A stretch of DNA of 53,057 nucleotides from MED-G16 sp964467915 (GCA_964467915.1 CAYXSW010000008.1:1-53057), one strand, 5' to 3'; shown: positions 42,360 through 51,431, counted from the stretch's first letter. Numbers and translations: made by a program. Notes: generated by a model not told the origin, from the sequence alone.

Positions 42360-43562
42360 GTGAGAAATTTTGACATAATAATTTGGGGTGCTACTTCTTT
42401 TACTGGTAAACTGGTATGCGAATATATTTTCTCAAAATATAGAAAAAATGAAATTAAATGGGCTATGGCAGGTAGGGAGGAAAAAAAACTTCAAAAAATT
42501 AGATCTGAAGTAGCTGATACATCAATTCCAATTCTTTTAGCAGATAGTTTTGATGAAAATAGTTTATCAATTTTAGTAAAACAGACTAAGGTAATATGTT
42601 CAACCGTAGGCCCTTTCTCAGTATATGGAACTTTACTTGTTGATTTGTGTGTTAGACATAAAACTAACTACTGTGATATAACTGGCGAAGCTCATTGGAT
42701 CAGAAAATTAATTGACAAGTTCCATAACAAAGCAAAATCTAATAAGATTAAGATAGTTAACTCATGTGGTTTTGATTCTATTCCTTCTGATATGGGGGTT
42801 TTTTATATTCAGAATGAACTTATGAGAAAACATGGTGAGTATGCTGAAGATATTAAGATGAGGGTCTCAGGGATTAGAGGAGGTATTAGTGGAGGTACTT
42901 ACCATAGTATAAATAATGTAATTAAAGATGTTTACGCGAATAAGGAAATTTTTAAAATAATTAATAATCCATATGGATTAAACCCTTTGGATTGTATGAT
43001 AGGTAATGATAAAAAGGATCTTAGAAAAATCATTTATGAAAAAGATGCCAAGAGTTGGGTGATGCCATTTGTTATGGCAGGTATAAATACTAAAATAGTT
43101 AGAAGATCAAATGCCATAAACAATTTTATTTATGGAGAGAGCTTTACTTATAGTGAAGCTCAATTAGCTGGAGATGGGTTAAAAGGACTAATAAAAGGCA
43201 TAATAGGACTTATACCACTAGCATTATTAAGTCTAAAACCTACTTCTAGTTTAAAGAAAGTTTTAAATTATTATATGCCTAAACCTGGTGAGGGTCCTAG
43301 TAAGAATAAGAGAGAGAATGGTTATTTTAATTTAAGATTTTATATAACTATGAAAAACGGAAAAAAAGCTCTTGCAAAAGTTGTTGGTGATAGAGACCCA
43401 GGTTACGGTTCTACATCAAAGATGCTGGCTGAGTCTGCAATATGTTTGTCTCTTGATAAACTTCCTGAAAATTATGGTATTATAACGCCTTCTTATGCTA
43501 TGGGCAATAGATTACTGGATAGACTTAAATCCAATGCTGGTTTAAGTTTTAATTTTATTTAA
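42360..43562 (+). CDS. Saccharopine dehydrogenase-like oxidoreductase (trans-acting enoyl reductase family)
   Basis: The gene starts with GTG at 42360. The 400-residue product begins with a Rossmann motif, IIIWGATSFTGKLVCEYI (about 6-23). The family signatures are AGREEKKLQKI, CSTVGPFSVYGTLLVDLCV (about 80-98), YCDITGEAHWI and NSCGFDSIPSDMGV (about 137-150). This is the SCCPDH/Rv2449c-type branch, which is not true lysine-pathway saccharopine dehydrogenase and probably reduces a lipid-like substrate. A hydrophobic patch near LIPLALLSLKP suggests membrane contact. It is first in a four-gene plus-strand group with 6, 42 and 14 bp spacing. Confidence 0.85.
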   Translation: MRNFDIIIWGATSFTGKLVCEYIFSKYRKNEIKWAMAGREEKKLQKIRSEVADTSIPILLADSFDENSLSILVKQTKVICSTVGPFSVYGTLLVDLCVRHKTNYCDITGEAHWIRKLIDKFHNKAKSNKIKIVNSCGFDSIPSDMGVFYIQNELMRKHGEYAEDIKMRVSGIRGGISGGTYHSINNVIKDVYANKEIFKIINNPYGLNPLDCMIGNDKKDLRKIIYEKDAKSWVMPFVMAGINTKIVRRSNAINNFIYGESFTYSEAQLAGDGLKGLIKGIIGLIPLALLSLKPTSSLKKVLNYYMPKPGEGPSKNKRENGYFNLRFYITMKNGKKALAKVVGDRDPGYGSTSKMLAESAICLSLDKLPENYGIITPSYAMGNRLLDRLKSNAGLSFNFI

Positions 43563-43568
43563 AATTAA

Positions 43569-44483
43569 ATGAGCGTTATAATTTTAGTTTTTTTAATTAA
43601 TCTTTTCCTATCATCAAATTATCAGGACTTATCTAAAAGCTATACTCAAAACATACCAGATTCAAACAATAATATTGAAATGGTCTCAATACCAAAGGGT
43701 AATGTTATTATTCAAAATAATGAGATTTCTTTATCTCCTTTCTGGATATCTAAATTTGAGATAACCTGGGAAATATATAATCTATTCATGGAGCAGGATA
43801 TTAATTTTGATGATTTAGAATTTATATTAGAAGGTGATACAATAAAGGTTGATGGAATCAGTAAGCCTACAACTCCATATATAGATATGAGTTTTGGAAT
43901 GGGTAAAAATGGATATCCAGCTGTTAATATGACTCAGTATGCTGCATCAAAATTCTGTGAATGGCTCTCAATTAAAACAGGATATTTCTATAGGTTGCCT
44001 ACTGAAGCTGAATGGGAGTACGCGTGCAGATCAGGTTCAGTTGATAATTATTATTTTGGTAATGATTCAGAAAATTTAGATGATTACGCTTGGTACAAAA
44101 ACAATTCAGATGAAAAATATCAAAAAGTAGGACAAAAAATCCCAAATAAATGGGGTCTATATGATATGCATGGAAATGTTTCAGAGTGGGTCGCTGACTC
44201 ATATAATCCAGATATTTTCAAGAAAAGAAAAAAGAAAAAAGACCCGTTAGAATATAATTTTCATAAATACCCTAAGGTCTATAGGGGAGGATCTTGGTTA
44301 GATAAATCAGAAAATTTAAAAAGTTCTATGAGAAATTTTTCTAATAATTCCTTGCAGAGGAGGGATCCTCAAATACCCAAAAGTAAGTGGTGGAATACGG
44401 ATGCTCCACATATAGGATTTAGAATTGTTAGAGTTTCAAGAGTTGAATCAAAGGAGCTCAGGGATAAATTTTGGAATTTTTGA
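43569..44483 (+). CDS. Exported formylglycine-generating-enzyme-like (SUMF1/FGE-sulfatase) domain protein
   Basis: The 304-residue protein has an N-terminal signal or anchor (about 1-15) and a complete FGE-sulfatase domain: EMVSIPKGNV, FWISKFEITWEIYNLFM, YPAVNMTQYAASKFCEWLS, YRLPTEAEWEYACRSG (about 140-155), GLYDMHGNVSEWVADSY, YRGGSW and a final HIGFRIVR. The true catalytic cysteine pair of SUMF1 is not evident, so sulfatase activation is doubtful; many such proteins are ligand-binding or other enzymes. It precedes a Tat-exported Gfo/Idh/MocA protein and a TIM-barrel protein, suggesting a shared sugar-related pathway. Confidence 0.88.
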   Translation: MSVIILVFLINLFLSSNYQDLSKSYTQNIPDSNNNIEMVSIPKGNVIIQNNEISLSPFWISKFEITWEIYNLFMEQDINFDDLEFILEGDTIKVDGISKPTTPYIDMSFGMGKNGYPAVNMTQYAASKFCEWLSIKTGYFYRLPTEAEWEYACRSGSVDNYYFGNDSENLDDYAWYKNNSDEKYQKVGQKIPNKWGLYDMHGNVSEWVADSYNPDIFKKRKKKKDPLEYNFHKYPKVYRGGSWLDKSENLKSSMRNFSNNSLQRRDPQIPKSKWWNTDAPHIGFRIVRVSRVESKELRDKFWNF

Positions 44484-44525
44484 TTTTTAATTATAAATTA
44501 AAAATTAACAAACCAAATACCTAGA

Positions 44526-45836
44526 ATGAAAAAAGAATCAAGAAGAAGTTTTGTAAAAAAAACTGCAGCAATAACTACAGGAGTAATAACATCTAATTTA
44601 CCTATAAAATCTTTTGCTAATGTAGAAGAAAATAAAAAACTAAAACTAGCACTTGTTGGTTGTGGAGGAAGAGGTTCAGGCGCTGCAGTTCAGGCACTTA
44701 CGGCAGATGACAATGTTGAACTTGTTGCAGTTTCTGATGTTTTTAGAGATAGAGCAGAATCTAGTTTAAAAGGAATAACTGATCATTTTGGTGATTCAAA
44801 AAAAATAAAAATTAAAGAAAAGAATATTTTTATCGGTTTTAATGGATATAAAAAAGCAATAGACTTGTGTGATGTGGTAATACTAACAACTCCTCCTGGT
44901 TTTAGACCATTACATTTTGCATATGCTATTAGAAATGATAAACATGTATTTATGGAAAAACCTTTAGCAACCGATGCACCTGGTGTAAGAAAAGTTTTAG
45001 AATATGCTAGAATTGCTAAAGAAAAAAAACTTAATGTTGTAGTTGGTCTTCAGAGGCATTATCAGAAAAAATATATTAACATATTTAATAAAATAAAGTC
45101 TGGAGATATTGGTAAGATAATTTCAGGTCAAGTATATTGGAATGATGGAGGGGTCTGGGTCAATAAAAGAAAAAAAGATCAAACAGAATTAGAATATCAG
45201 ATGAGAAACTGGTATTATTTTACATGGATATGTGGAGATCATATTTTAGAACAACATATTCATAATATTGATGTGGCTAATTGGTTTATTGGTGATTACC
45301 CTAAATATGCTCAAGGAATGGGTGGGAGAGAAGTTAGAAATGGAAAAGATCATGGCCAAATCTTTGATCATCATTTTGTTGAATTTCATTATCCTGATGG
45401 AGCTATAATATCAAGTCAATGTAGGCATCAGAAAGGAACAGAAAGTAGAGTTGATGAAGTCTTTCAAGGAACTAAAGCCTCAGCAATACTAGGAAAAGGA
45501 GAAATACTAAATCATGATGGAAGTACAAAGTATAAGTATCCAAATTCATGGTCAGATGATCCCAACCCATACCAAGTTGAACATGATAAATTATTTCAAT
45601 CTATCAGGGAGGGAGGTGTAATATCTGATACAGAAAATGGTGCAAAAAGCACGCTTGCTGCTATTATGGGTCGAATGGCAACTTATACTGGTGAGAAGAT
45701 ATCATGGGATCAGATAATGAATTCAAAACAAAAATTAGTTCCTGATAATTTATCATGGAACTCTGAACCACCGATATTTCCTGACAGAGAAGGCAATTAT
45801 GAAATTCCAGTCCCTGGTAAAACAAAGTTTTTTTGA
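44526..45836 (+). CDS. Tat-exported Gfo/Idh/MocA family oxidoreductase
   Basis: The 436-residue protein has a clear Tat leader (ESRRSFVKKTAAITTG, ending KSFA near residue 31). The Rossmann motif LALVGCGGRGSGAAV lies at about 39-53, followed by the Gfo/Idh EKP motif (HVFMEKPLATDAPG, about 140-153), GLQRHYQKKYINI, and the HILEQHIHNIDVANWF segment with catalytic-type His residues. The tail DNLSWNSEPPIFPDREGNYEIPVPG is typical of the Bacteroidota/Planctomycetes periplasmic members. It probably oxidises or reduces a sugar or inositol with a tightly bound NAD(P), since it folds before export. The TIM-barrel gene follows after 14 bp. Confidence 0.92.
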   Translation: MKKESRRSFVKKTAAITTGVITSNLPIKSFANVEENKKLKLALVGCGGRGSGAAVQALTADDNVELVAVSDVFRDRAESSLKGITDHFGDSKKIKIKEKNIFIGFNGYKKAIDLCDVVILTTPPGFRPLHFAYAIRNDKHVFMEKPLATDAPGVRKVLEYARIAKEKKLNVVVGLQRHYQKKYINIFNKIKSGDIGKIISGQVYWNDGGVWVNKRKKDQTELEYQMRNWYYFTWICGDHILEQHIHNIDVANWFIGDYPKYAQGMGGREVRNGKDHGQIFDHHFVEFHYPDGAIISSQCRHQKGTESRVDEVFQGTKASAILGKGEILNHDGSTKYKYPNSWSDDPNPYQVEHDKLFQSIREGGVISDTENGAKSTLAAIMGRMATYTGEKISWDQIMNSKQKLVPDNLSWNSEPPIFPDREGNYEIPVPGKTKFF

Positions 45837-45850
45837 TTTAAATTACTCCT

Positions 45851-46762
45851 ATGTTAAGAAGAAATTTTATTAATAATATAACTCTCAGTTTAACAGCAGG
45901 AGTATTTATGCCTAATAATGTAATTTCAAAAAAATTTGAAAAGGGGCATTCTTTTAAATTAAATTATGCGCCTCACATCGGGATGTTTAAACACAGTGCT
46001 GGTAACGACCTTATAGATCAGATAAATTATATGGCTGATCTGGGATTCACTGCTTTTGAAGATAATGGAATGAAATCAAGGTCTATTGATACTCAAGAAA
46101 AAATATCTAAAACGCTTGACGAAAGAAAAATGAAGATGGGTGTTTTTGTTGCTCATAAGATTTATTGGAAAGAACCTAACCTAGCTAGCGGTGATAAAAA
46201 ATATAGAGAGGAGTTTTTAAATAATATAAAAGAATCTGTTGATGTTGCTAAAAGGGTTAATGCTAAATGGATGACAGTGGTTCCAGGACATTTGGATTTA
46301 AGAAAAGAAATTTCATTTCAGACAACAAATGTTATAAACACTTTAAAAAGAGCATGTGATATTTTAGAACCGCACGGGTTAGTCATGGTACTAGAACCAT
46401 TAAATTTCAGAGATCATCCTGGATTATTTTTAACTAAAAGTCCTCAGGCTTATCAGATATGTAAGGCTATTAATTCACCTTCTTGTAAGATTCTATTTGA
46501 TATATATCATCAGCAAATTCAAGAAGGTAATATTATACCTAATATAAATAATACTTGGGATGAAATCGGTTACTTCCAAATCGGAGATAACCCAGGAAGA
46601 AATGAGCCAACGACTGGAGAGATAAATTATAAAAATATTTTTAATTTAATCCACGATAAAGGATTTGATGGGATACTTGGTATGGAACATGGTAATTCTA
46701 TTAGTGGCAAAGAAGGTGAACTTAGTTTATATAACTCATATAAGAAGACGGATTCTTTTTAA
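45851..46762 (+). CDS. Hydroxypyruvate isomerase-like sugar isomerase/epimerase
   Basis: The 303-residue protein has a short Tat-like leader (MLRRNFINNITLSLTAGVF). The AP_endonuc_2/hydroxypyruvate isomerase TIM barrel shows APHIGMFKHSAG, DLGFTAFEDNGM, MTVVPGHLD, VLEPLN (metal Glu, near residue 180), LFDIYHQQIQEGN (Asp/His), FQIGDNPGRNEPTTGEINY and GILGMEHGNS (final Glu). Metal ligands are all present, so it should be active. It pairs with the Gfo/Idh protein 14 bp upstream, a common couple in sugar conversion. Its TAA interlocks with that of the convergent M24 gene. Confidence 0.9.
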   Translation: MLRRNFINNITLSLTAGVFMPNNVISKKFEKGHSFKLNYAPHIGMFKHSAGNDLIDQINYMADLGFTAFEDNGMKSRSIDTQEKISKTLDERKMKMGVFVAHKIYWKEPNLASGDKKYREEFLNNIKESVDVAKRVNAKWMTVVPGHLDLRKEISFQTTNVINTLKRACDILEPHGLVMVLEPLNFRDHPGLFLTKSPQAYQICKAINSPSCKILFDIYHQQIQEGNIIPNINNTWDEIGYFQIGDNPGRNEPTTGEINYKNIFNLIHDKGFDGILGMEHGNSISGKEGELSLYNSYKKTDSF

Positions 46763-48090
46763 TTGCCTAGGTGTTTCTTTTGATCACCAACTAAGATCAA
46801 ATTTGTTTGTCTTCCATTTACGTATCTAAATCCACTTTTTTCAAAAGCCCCAGCTTCTTCAAGCATTATTCTAATCTCTTTATTCCATTCTTTGATAAAA
46901 ACTTTTGTGTTAAGTTCTATAGCATAAACAGTATTATAATTCATAGGGAAATCACCAGTAAAAGGTACTCCCCCTTGAGAATCCCACATACCTAAAGTTG
47001 TTCCAGCGGAGTGACCGTAAGTTCCTAGTGGGTGAGTGTATATCTGAGGTTTTAAACCTTCACTTCTTCCTTGATTTAATGCTTCTTTAAGTATTTCGTT
47101 TCCAGTTTTTTTATATTCAAAAAGATCTGTGAAAATATCTTGAACTCTATTTCCTTCTTTTAATGCATCTTCAAGATAATCTGGTGCCTTTATTTCCTGA
47201 GCTTTTAGAACATATGCTAATTCTTGACAATCAGTATTTAAGGTTAGGTAGGTTATCCCAAAGTCACAATGAAGAAGATCACCAGGTAATATTATATCAA
47301 ATTTTGATTCTCCATCAAATGCATATAAGTCACTATCTTCATTTCTCTGGACATCTATAGTAGGATGAAACCATGTTCTTAATCCTAAACTTTTAACCTT
47401 TTCTCTCATCCACCATACTACGTCATCAGTTGTTGTAATACCGGGGGTTATTACTTTTGTAGAAAATGCTTCTTTAATTATTTCATGAGTAATCTCAACA
47501 AGTTGATCATAGATTATCATCTCTTGTTTTGTTCTAGTTTCTATCCACCTAATAGCAAGCTCTTCTGCAGAAACAACTTTCTTTGAAAGTTTAGCAGGTA
47601 AATTATTGATTAAAAGTTCATAGTCAGTCTTCACTATTCCATCTGCTAATGCGAAGTGATCAGAATAATTTAATCCAATTTTATCTGGATTTTTACTTTC
47701 AATGAAATCAGCTAAAGCCTTCATCTGGTTTGGTTCTTCCTCTTTGTTCCATATCGATGGAATATTTTTACCAAAACTATATCTAGCAATAGCAACCTTT
47801 TCTAAATTATTTGAGTTTTCATCTCTATAAAACGCTAGTATAGTCCTTCTTCTAGCATTCAGCCAAGTTGGTGGTAAAAGAGTTTTAATTATAGGGTCCT
47901 CATTATATTCTCTAGTTATTAAAACCCACATATCAATTCCAGTTTCATCCATCAGTTTGGGTAATAAATTATCTAGCCTATCCTTCTGAATTTTTTCAAT
48001 CACATTAGCTCTATCTCTAAGACTTAGAATACCTTGAGATTGAATTTCTAATGTTATTAAAAGGAATAAAATTAAATTAATTATCTTCAT
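46759..48090 (-). CDS. M24 family metallopeptidase (Xaa-Pro aminopeptidase type)
   Basis: The 443-residue protein has a signal peptide ending IQSQG and an N-terminal creatinase-like lobe (about 25-170). The pita-bread domain carries the dinuclear metal ligands: HCDFGITY, TDCQELAYVL, THPLGTYGHSAG (His), AIELNT (Glu) and MLEEAG (Glu). It is expected to remove N-terminal residues before proline in the periplasm. It is a single gene, divergent from the DUF4212/symporter pair with 38 bp between starts. Confidence 0.92.
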   Translation of the reverse strand: MKIINLILFLLITLEIQSQGILSLRDRANVIEKIQKDRLDNLLPKLMDETGIDMWVLITREYNEDPIIKTLLPPTWLNARRRTILAFYRDENSNNLEKVAIARYSFGKNIPSIWNKEEEPNQMKALADFIESKNPDKIGLNYSDHFALADGIVKTDYELLINNLPAKLSKKVVSAEELAIRWIETRTKQEMIIYDQLVEITHEIIKEAFSTKVITPGITTTDDVVWWMREKVKSLGLRTWFHPTIDVQRNEDSDLYAFDGESKFDIILPGDLLHCDFGITYLTLNTDCQELAYVLKAQEIKAPDYLEDALKEGNRVQDIFTDLFEYKKTGNEILKEALNQGRSEGLKPQIYTHPLGTYGHSAGTTLGMWDSQGGVPFTGDFPMNYNTVYAIELNTKVFIKEWNKEIRIMLEEAGAFEKSGFRYVNGRQTNLILVGDQKKHLGN

Positions 48091-48128
48091 TGTAGTGTTA
48101 TTTGAGTTTTAGTTAATATTCAATTATA

Positions 48129-48386
48129 ATGATAAACCAAAATACAAATTATTGGAAAGAAAACTTAAAGTATGTAGGAATTCTTTTATCAATATGGTTT
48201 TTAGTTTCTTTTGGTTTTTCTATTCTATTAAAAGATTTTTTAGACAATTTTTCATTAGGTGGTTTCAAGTTAGGTTTTTGGTTTGCTCAACAGGGTTCAA
48301 TGTATGTATTTGTAATATTAATATTTATTTATGTTCATCTGATAAATAGACTAGATAAGAAATACGGCTTCAATAAAAAAAAGTAA
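48129..48386 (+). CDS. DUF4212 small subunit of a sodium:solute symporter
   Basis: The 85-residue protein has two membrane helices (about 15-33 and 53-70) with the DUF4212 pattern: YWKENLKYVGILLSIWFLVSFGF, GGFKLGFWFAQQGSMYVFVILI, and YVHLINRLDKKYG. It is the known small partner of the VC_2705-type symporters. The symporter gene starts one base after its stop, so they are made together. Confidence 0.93.
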   Translation: MINQNTNYWKENLKYVGILLSIWFLVSFGFSILLKDFLDNFSLGGFKLGFWFAQQGSMYVFVILIFIYVHLINRLDKKYGFNKKK

Positions 48387-48387
48387 A

Positions 48388-50061
48388 ATGGATGTACAAA
48401 CTTGGACATATATAATTGTTGGAATTACTTTTTTTATTTATATATCGATTGCTATTTGGTCAAGGGCTAGTTCAACTAAGGAATTTTATATAGCAGGTAA
48501 AGGAGTTTCTCCTCTTGCAAACGGAATGGCCACAGCTGCTGACTGGATGTCCGCTGCATCATTTATTTCTATGGCAGGAATAATTGCTTTTGCTGGTTAT
48601 GATGGGTCAGTGTACCTAATGGGTTGGACAGGTGGATATGTCTTACTGGCACTCTTACTTGCTCCGTATCTTAGAAAATTTGGAAAGTTTACTGTACCTG
48701 ATTTTATAGGTGAAAGATATTACTCAAATAGGGCAAGGTTAGTCGCAGTTTTTTGTGCTCTGGCAGTCTCTTTTACTTATGTGGCTGGTCAGATGAGAGG
48801 GGTAGGAATTGTTTTTTCTAGATTTTTAGAAATTCCAATTGAATCCGGTGTGATAGTAGGTATGGTAATTGTTCTTTTTTATGCTGTACTAGGTGGAATG
48901 AAAGGAATAACCTATACCCAAGTTGCTCAGTATTGTATTTTGATTTTTGCATTTATGGTACCTGCATTTTTTATTTCTTTTCAAATGACAGGGAATTTTA
49001 TACCCCAACTAGGTATGGGAGGAACCATGAATGATGGTTCTGGTGTCTATTTATTAGATAAATTAAATTTACTTTCTAAAGATTTAGGCTTTGATGAATA
49101 CACAAAAGGATCTAAGTCTGTAGTAGATATATTCTGTATCACATTAGCACTAATGGTAGGTACTGCAGGTTTACCTCATGTGATAGTAAGATTTTTCACA
49201 GTAAAGAAAGTTAAGGATGCTAGAAAATCTGTTGGTCTAGCTTTACTTTTTATAACAATACTATACACAACTGCTCCAGCAGTTTCTGTCTTTTCAAAAA
49301 TTAATTTAATTGAGACAGTAAGTGATAAGGAATATGCTAAAATGCCTCAATGGTTTAAAAATTGGGAGAAAACAGGACTTATTCAATTTGAAGATAAAAA
49401 TCAGGACGGAAAAATCAACTATATAAACAATAAAGAAAATGAGTTAATTATAGATAATGATATAATGGTACTTGCAAATCCAGAAATTGCAAATTTACCT
49501 GCTTGGGTAATTGCATTAGTTGCTGCAGGTGGACTAGCTGCAGCATTATCTACTGCGGCAGGTTTACTCTTAGTTATTTCAACATCTGTGTCAAATGACC
49601 TAGTAAAAAAAATTATATATCCAGAAATAAGTCATAAGAATGAATTGATTATTGCCAGAATCTCAGCTTTCTTTGCTGTTCTTGTCGCTGGCTATTTTGG
49701 ATATAATCCTCCTGGGTTTGTGGCAGCAGTTGTTGCCCTTGCATTTGGCCTTGCAGCCGCATCTTTTTTTCCAGCTATAATACTTGGTATATTTTCTAAA
49801 AGAGTAAATAAAGAGGGAGCAACTGCAGGTATGCTTGTTGGAATCTCTTTGATGCTATTTTATATGATCAAATATAAATTAGGTTGGTTAGGTGAGATTC
49901 CTCCAAAATCAGAATGGTGGTTTGGGATTTCTCCTGAAGGATTTGGATCTATTGCAATGCTCTGTAATTTTATTGTTTCAATTTCTGTTTCTTACTTTAC
50001 TTCTCCACCACCTAAAAAAATTTCTATCTTAGTTGATAATATTAGAGTTCCTGAAAATTAA
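48388..50061 (+). CDS. Sodium:solute symporter (VC_2705/ActP-like)
   Basis: The 557-residue transporter of the solute:sodium symporter family has about 13 helices. Family signatures are KEFYIAGKGVSPLANGMATAADWMSAASF (about 31-59), GGYVLLALLLAPYLRKFG, FTVPDFIGERYYS, GTAGLPHVIVRFFTV (about 258-272) and AGGLAAALSTAAGLLLVIS. It carries the insertion of this subfamily with FEDKNQDGKINY (residues 335-345), resembling a calcium-binding EF-hand loop. The likely substrate is acetate or another short organic acid. It forms a pair with the DUF4212 gene 1 bp upstream. Confidence 0.93.
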   Translation: MDVQTWTYIIVGITFFIYISIAIWSRASSTKEFYIAGKGVSPLANGMATAADWMSAASFISMAGIIAFAGYDGSVYLMGWTGGYVLLALLLAPYLRKFGKFTVPDFIGERYYSNRARLVAVFCALAVSFTYVAGQMRGVGIVFSRFLEIPIESGVIVGMVIVLFYAVLGGMKGITYTQVAQYCILIFAFMVPAFFISFQMTGNFIPQLGMGGTMNDGSGVYLLDKLNLLSKDLGFDEYTKGSKSVVDIFCITLALMVGTAGLPHVIVRFFTVKKVKDARKSVGLALLFITILYTTAPAVSVFSKINLIETVSDKEYAKMPQWFKNWEKTGLIQFEDKNQDGKINYINNKENELIIDNDIMVLANPEIANLPAWVIALVAAGGLAAALSTAAGLLLVISTSVSNDLVKKIIYPEISHKNELIIARISAFFAVLVAGYFGYNPPGFVAAVVALAFGLAAASFFPAIILGIFSKRVNKEGATAGMLVGISLMLFYMIKYKLGWLGEIPPKSEWWFGISPEGFGSIAMLCNFIVSISVSYFTSPPPKKISILVDNIRVPEN

Positions 50062-50096
50062 TAGTTATCTATAAAATATTTTTTAAAGCGATTCAT

Positions 50097-50837
50097 TTAC
50101 TTAATCGAATTAATCAGATATTCTGTTTCTAAAGGCAAATCTTCTACTTTAACAATATGATATTTAGAATAGAAGGGATGTAAAATAAGTAAATTCATAC
50201 TAGACACAACTAATCCATAATTTTTTTCAAGTATATACTTATATATATTTTGTTGAAGACAATATTTGATATAATCTGTTGAGCTAAGATGGCTTAACCC
50301 TTTCAAACCATTTTCAAATGGATTTTGTTTTTCTACACTACCATTAGATGTTATTATCTTTTTTGACCTCTTCCAATCAAATAAAAAAACTTCATTACCT
50401 GATTTTTTATAAACCATGTCAATACTTCCAGCTAATAATTTATTTTCATCAAAAACTCTCCACTCGGTTCTATAGGGTTCATAATTTTTATTAATATATT
50501 TTTCATGAAAACATATAAATTTCTCAAATTCCCTAGAGTTTTTATAATCTATTTCGTTGTAATAATTTTCAATTTGATTATGTAACTCTGTTCCTAGATT
50601 TCTTGCTTTAGACCCTAATTCCTCCCATCTATTTAAGACATCCTCTTTAGATTCACCTGTCTTATTACTTTCCCTTTCTGCCCAATAATTTTTATCAAAT
50701 TTCGGAAAAAATTTATGAATAAGTTGTGTAACCGAAATAGCTTTTTCTTGATTATCTATTGTGTATGAATGTTCTTTTTCATTGAAATTTATTCGGCTGT
50801 CTCTTTTATGTGAATTTGATTTTTCTAACTTTTTCAT
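50097..50837 (-). CDS. PD-(D/E)XK superfamily nuclease-like protein
   Basis: The 246-residue protein has no signal peptide. Nuclease core signs are LGTELHNQIENYY (about 95-107; helix with H and E), LLAGSIDMVYKKSG (about 157-170; the motif II Asp) and VFLFDWKRSK (about 173-182; D-x-K), followed by a Gln-rich helix, YCLQQNIYKYILE, like the QxxxY motif of RecB/Cas4/lambda-exonuclease relatives. The N-terminal FNEKEHSYTIDNQEKAISVTQLIHKFFPKFD module resembles viral and phage members. No iron-sulphur cysteines are seen. It stands alone; no helicase or CRISPR gene is near. Confidence 0.8.
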   Translation of the reverse strand: MKKLEKSNSHKRDSRINFNEKEHSYTIDNQEKAISVTQLIHKFFPKFDKNYWAERESNKTGESKEDVLNRWEELGSKARNLGTELHNQIENYYNEIDYKNSREFEKFICFHEKYINKNYEPYRTEWRVFDENKLLAGSIDMVYKKSGNEVFLFDWKRSKKIITSNGSVEKQNPFENGLKGLSHLSSTDYIKYCLQQNIYKYILEKNYGLVVSSMNLLILHPFYSKYHIVKVEDLPLETEYLINSIK

Positions 50838-50926
50838 ATTTACAATTACTTTGCAATAATAATGATGATATATTCTTTTTAATTACAAAAAAACTATATT
50901 TAGTTTTTAACCAAAAATTAAGTATT

Positions 50927-51373
50927 ATGGAAATTAGTGAATTATTGATTCCTACTATTTTAGGAGGTATTTGTGTTCTTATAAGTGTGTATGGTCTTGC
51001 AATAGCTAAAGATAGGAAATATGCTTTAGGTGGTCTTTTTTTATATTCTTTGATACCAATTAGTCATAGACTAGGTATTTATTTAGACAACCCAGAGGAC
51101 TATTTTAGTTTAATTACAGCTATTATTTTTGTTTGCCAGGCTATCATATCTATTCCAGTTGGTGGTTTTCTTAGCCCTAATAAAGACAGCGTTCAAAAGA
51201 CGTGGTCTTTAAAGGTTCAGCTAACTATACTAGTCATAAATGCTTCATTTGCAGTGCTAATACTGAGCGATCCTATGGTCCCAACTGTTATTGGTGCTTA
51301 TCATGGTATATATGCTTTAATGATGGTAGTTGCAATTTCTAAAACATTAGCCGGAAAAATGGATTTGAAATAA
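50927..51373 (+). CDS. Four-helix membrane protein, unknown function
   Basis: From the ATG at 50927 the product has 148 residues with about four helices (8-25, 33-48, 61-80, 93-130). The upstream in-frame extension to 50810 runs into the divergent nuclease gene and encodes no plausible N-terminus. Motifs: AKDRKYALGGLFLYSLIPISHRLG and SDPMVPTVIGAYHGIYALMMV. Family not recognised. A terminator follows about 20 bp later. Confidence 0.75.
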   Translation: MEISELLIPTILGGICVLISVYGLAIAKDRKYALGGLFLYSLIPISHRLGIYLDNPEDYFSLITAIIFVCQAIISIPVGGFLSPNKDSVQKTWSLKVQLTILVINASFAVLILSDPMVPTVIGAYHGIYALMMVVAISKTLAGKMDLK

Positions 51374-51392
51374 TTTTTAAAAAATAATTATT

Positions 51393-51427
51393 AAATTAAA
51401 GGCTTAAACATTGGCCTTTAATTTTTT
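51393..51427 (+). terminator. Intrinsic terminator before the S10 peptidase gene
   Basis: AAATTAAAGGC (51393-51403) pairs with GCCTTTAATTT (51414-51424) around a 10-nt loop, followed by three more T. It closes the membrane-protein gene upstream. Its position, 5 bp before the ATG at 51432, supports that ATG as the true S10 start, since the longer reading would begin inside the hairpin. Confidence 0.75.
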
Positions 51428-51431
51428 AATT

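Noticed and set aside
42360..43562. True saccharopine dehydrogenase linked with the ALDH7 gene in lysine breakdown
   Set aside because: The sequence follows the SCCPDH/enoyl-reductase branch (GATSFTG, NSCGFDSIPSD) and lies 18 kb from the ALDH gene.
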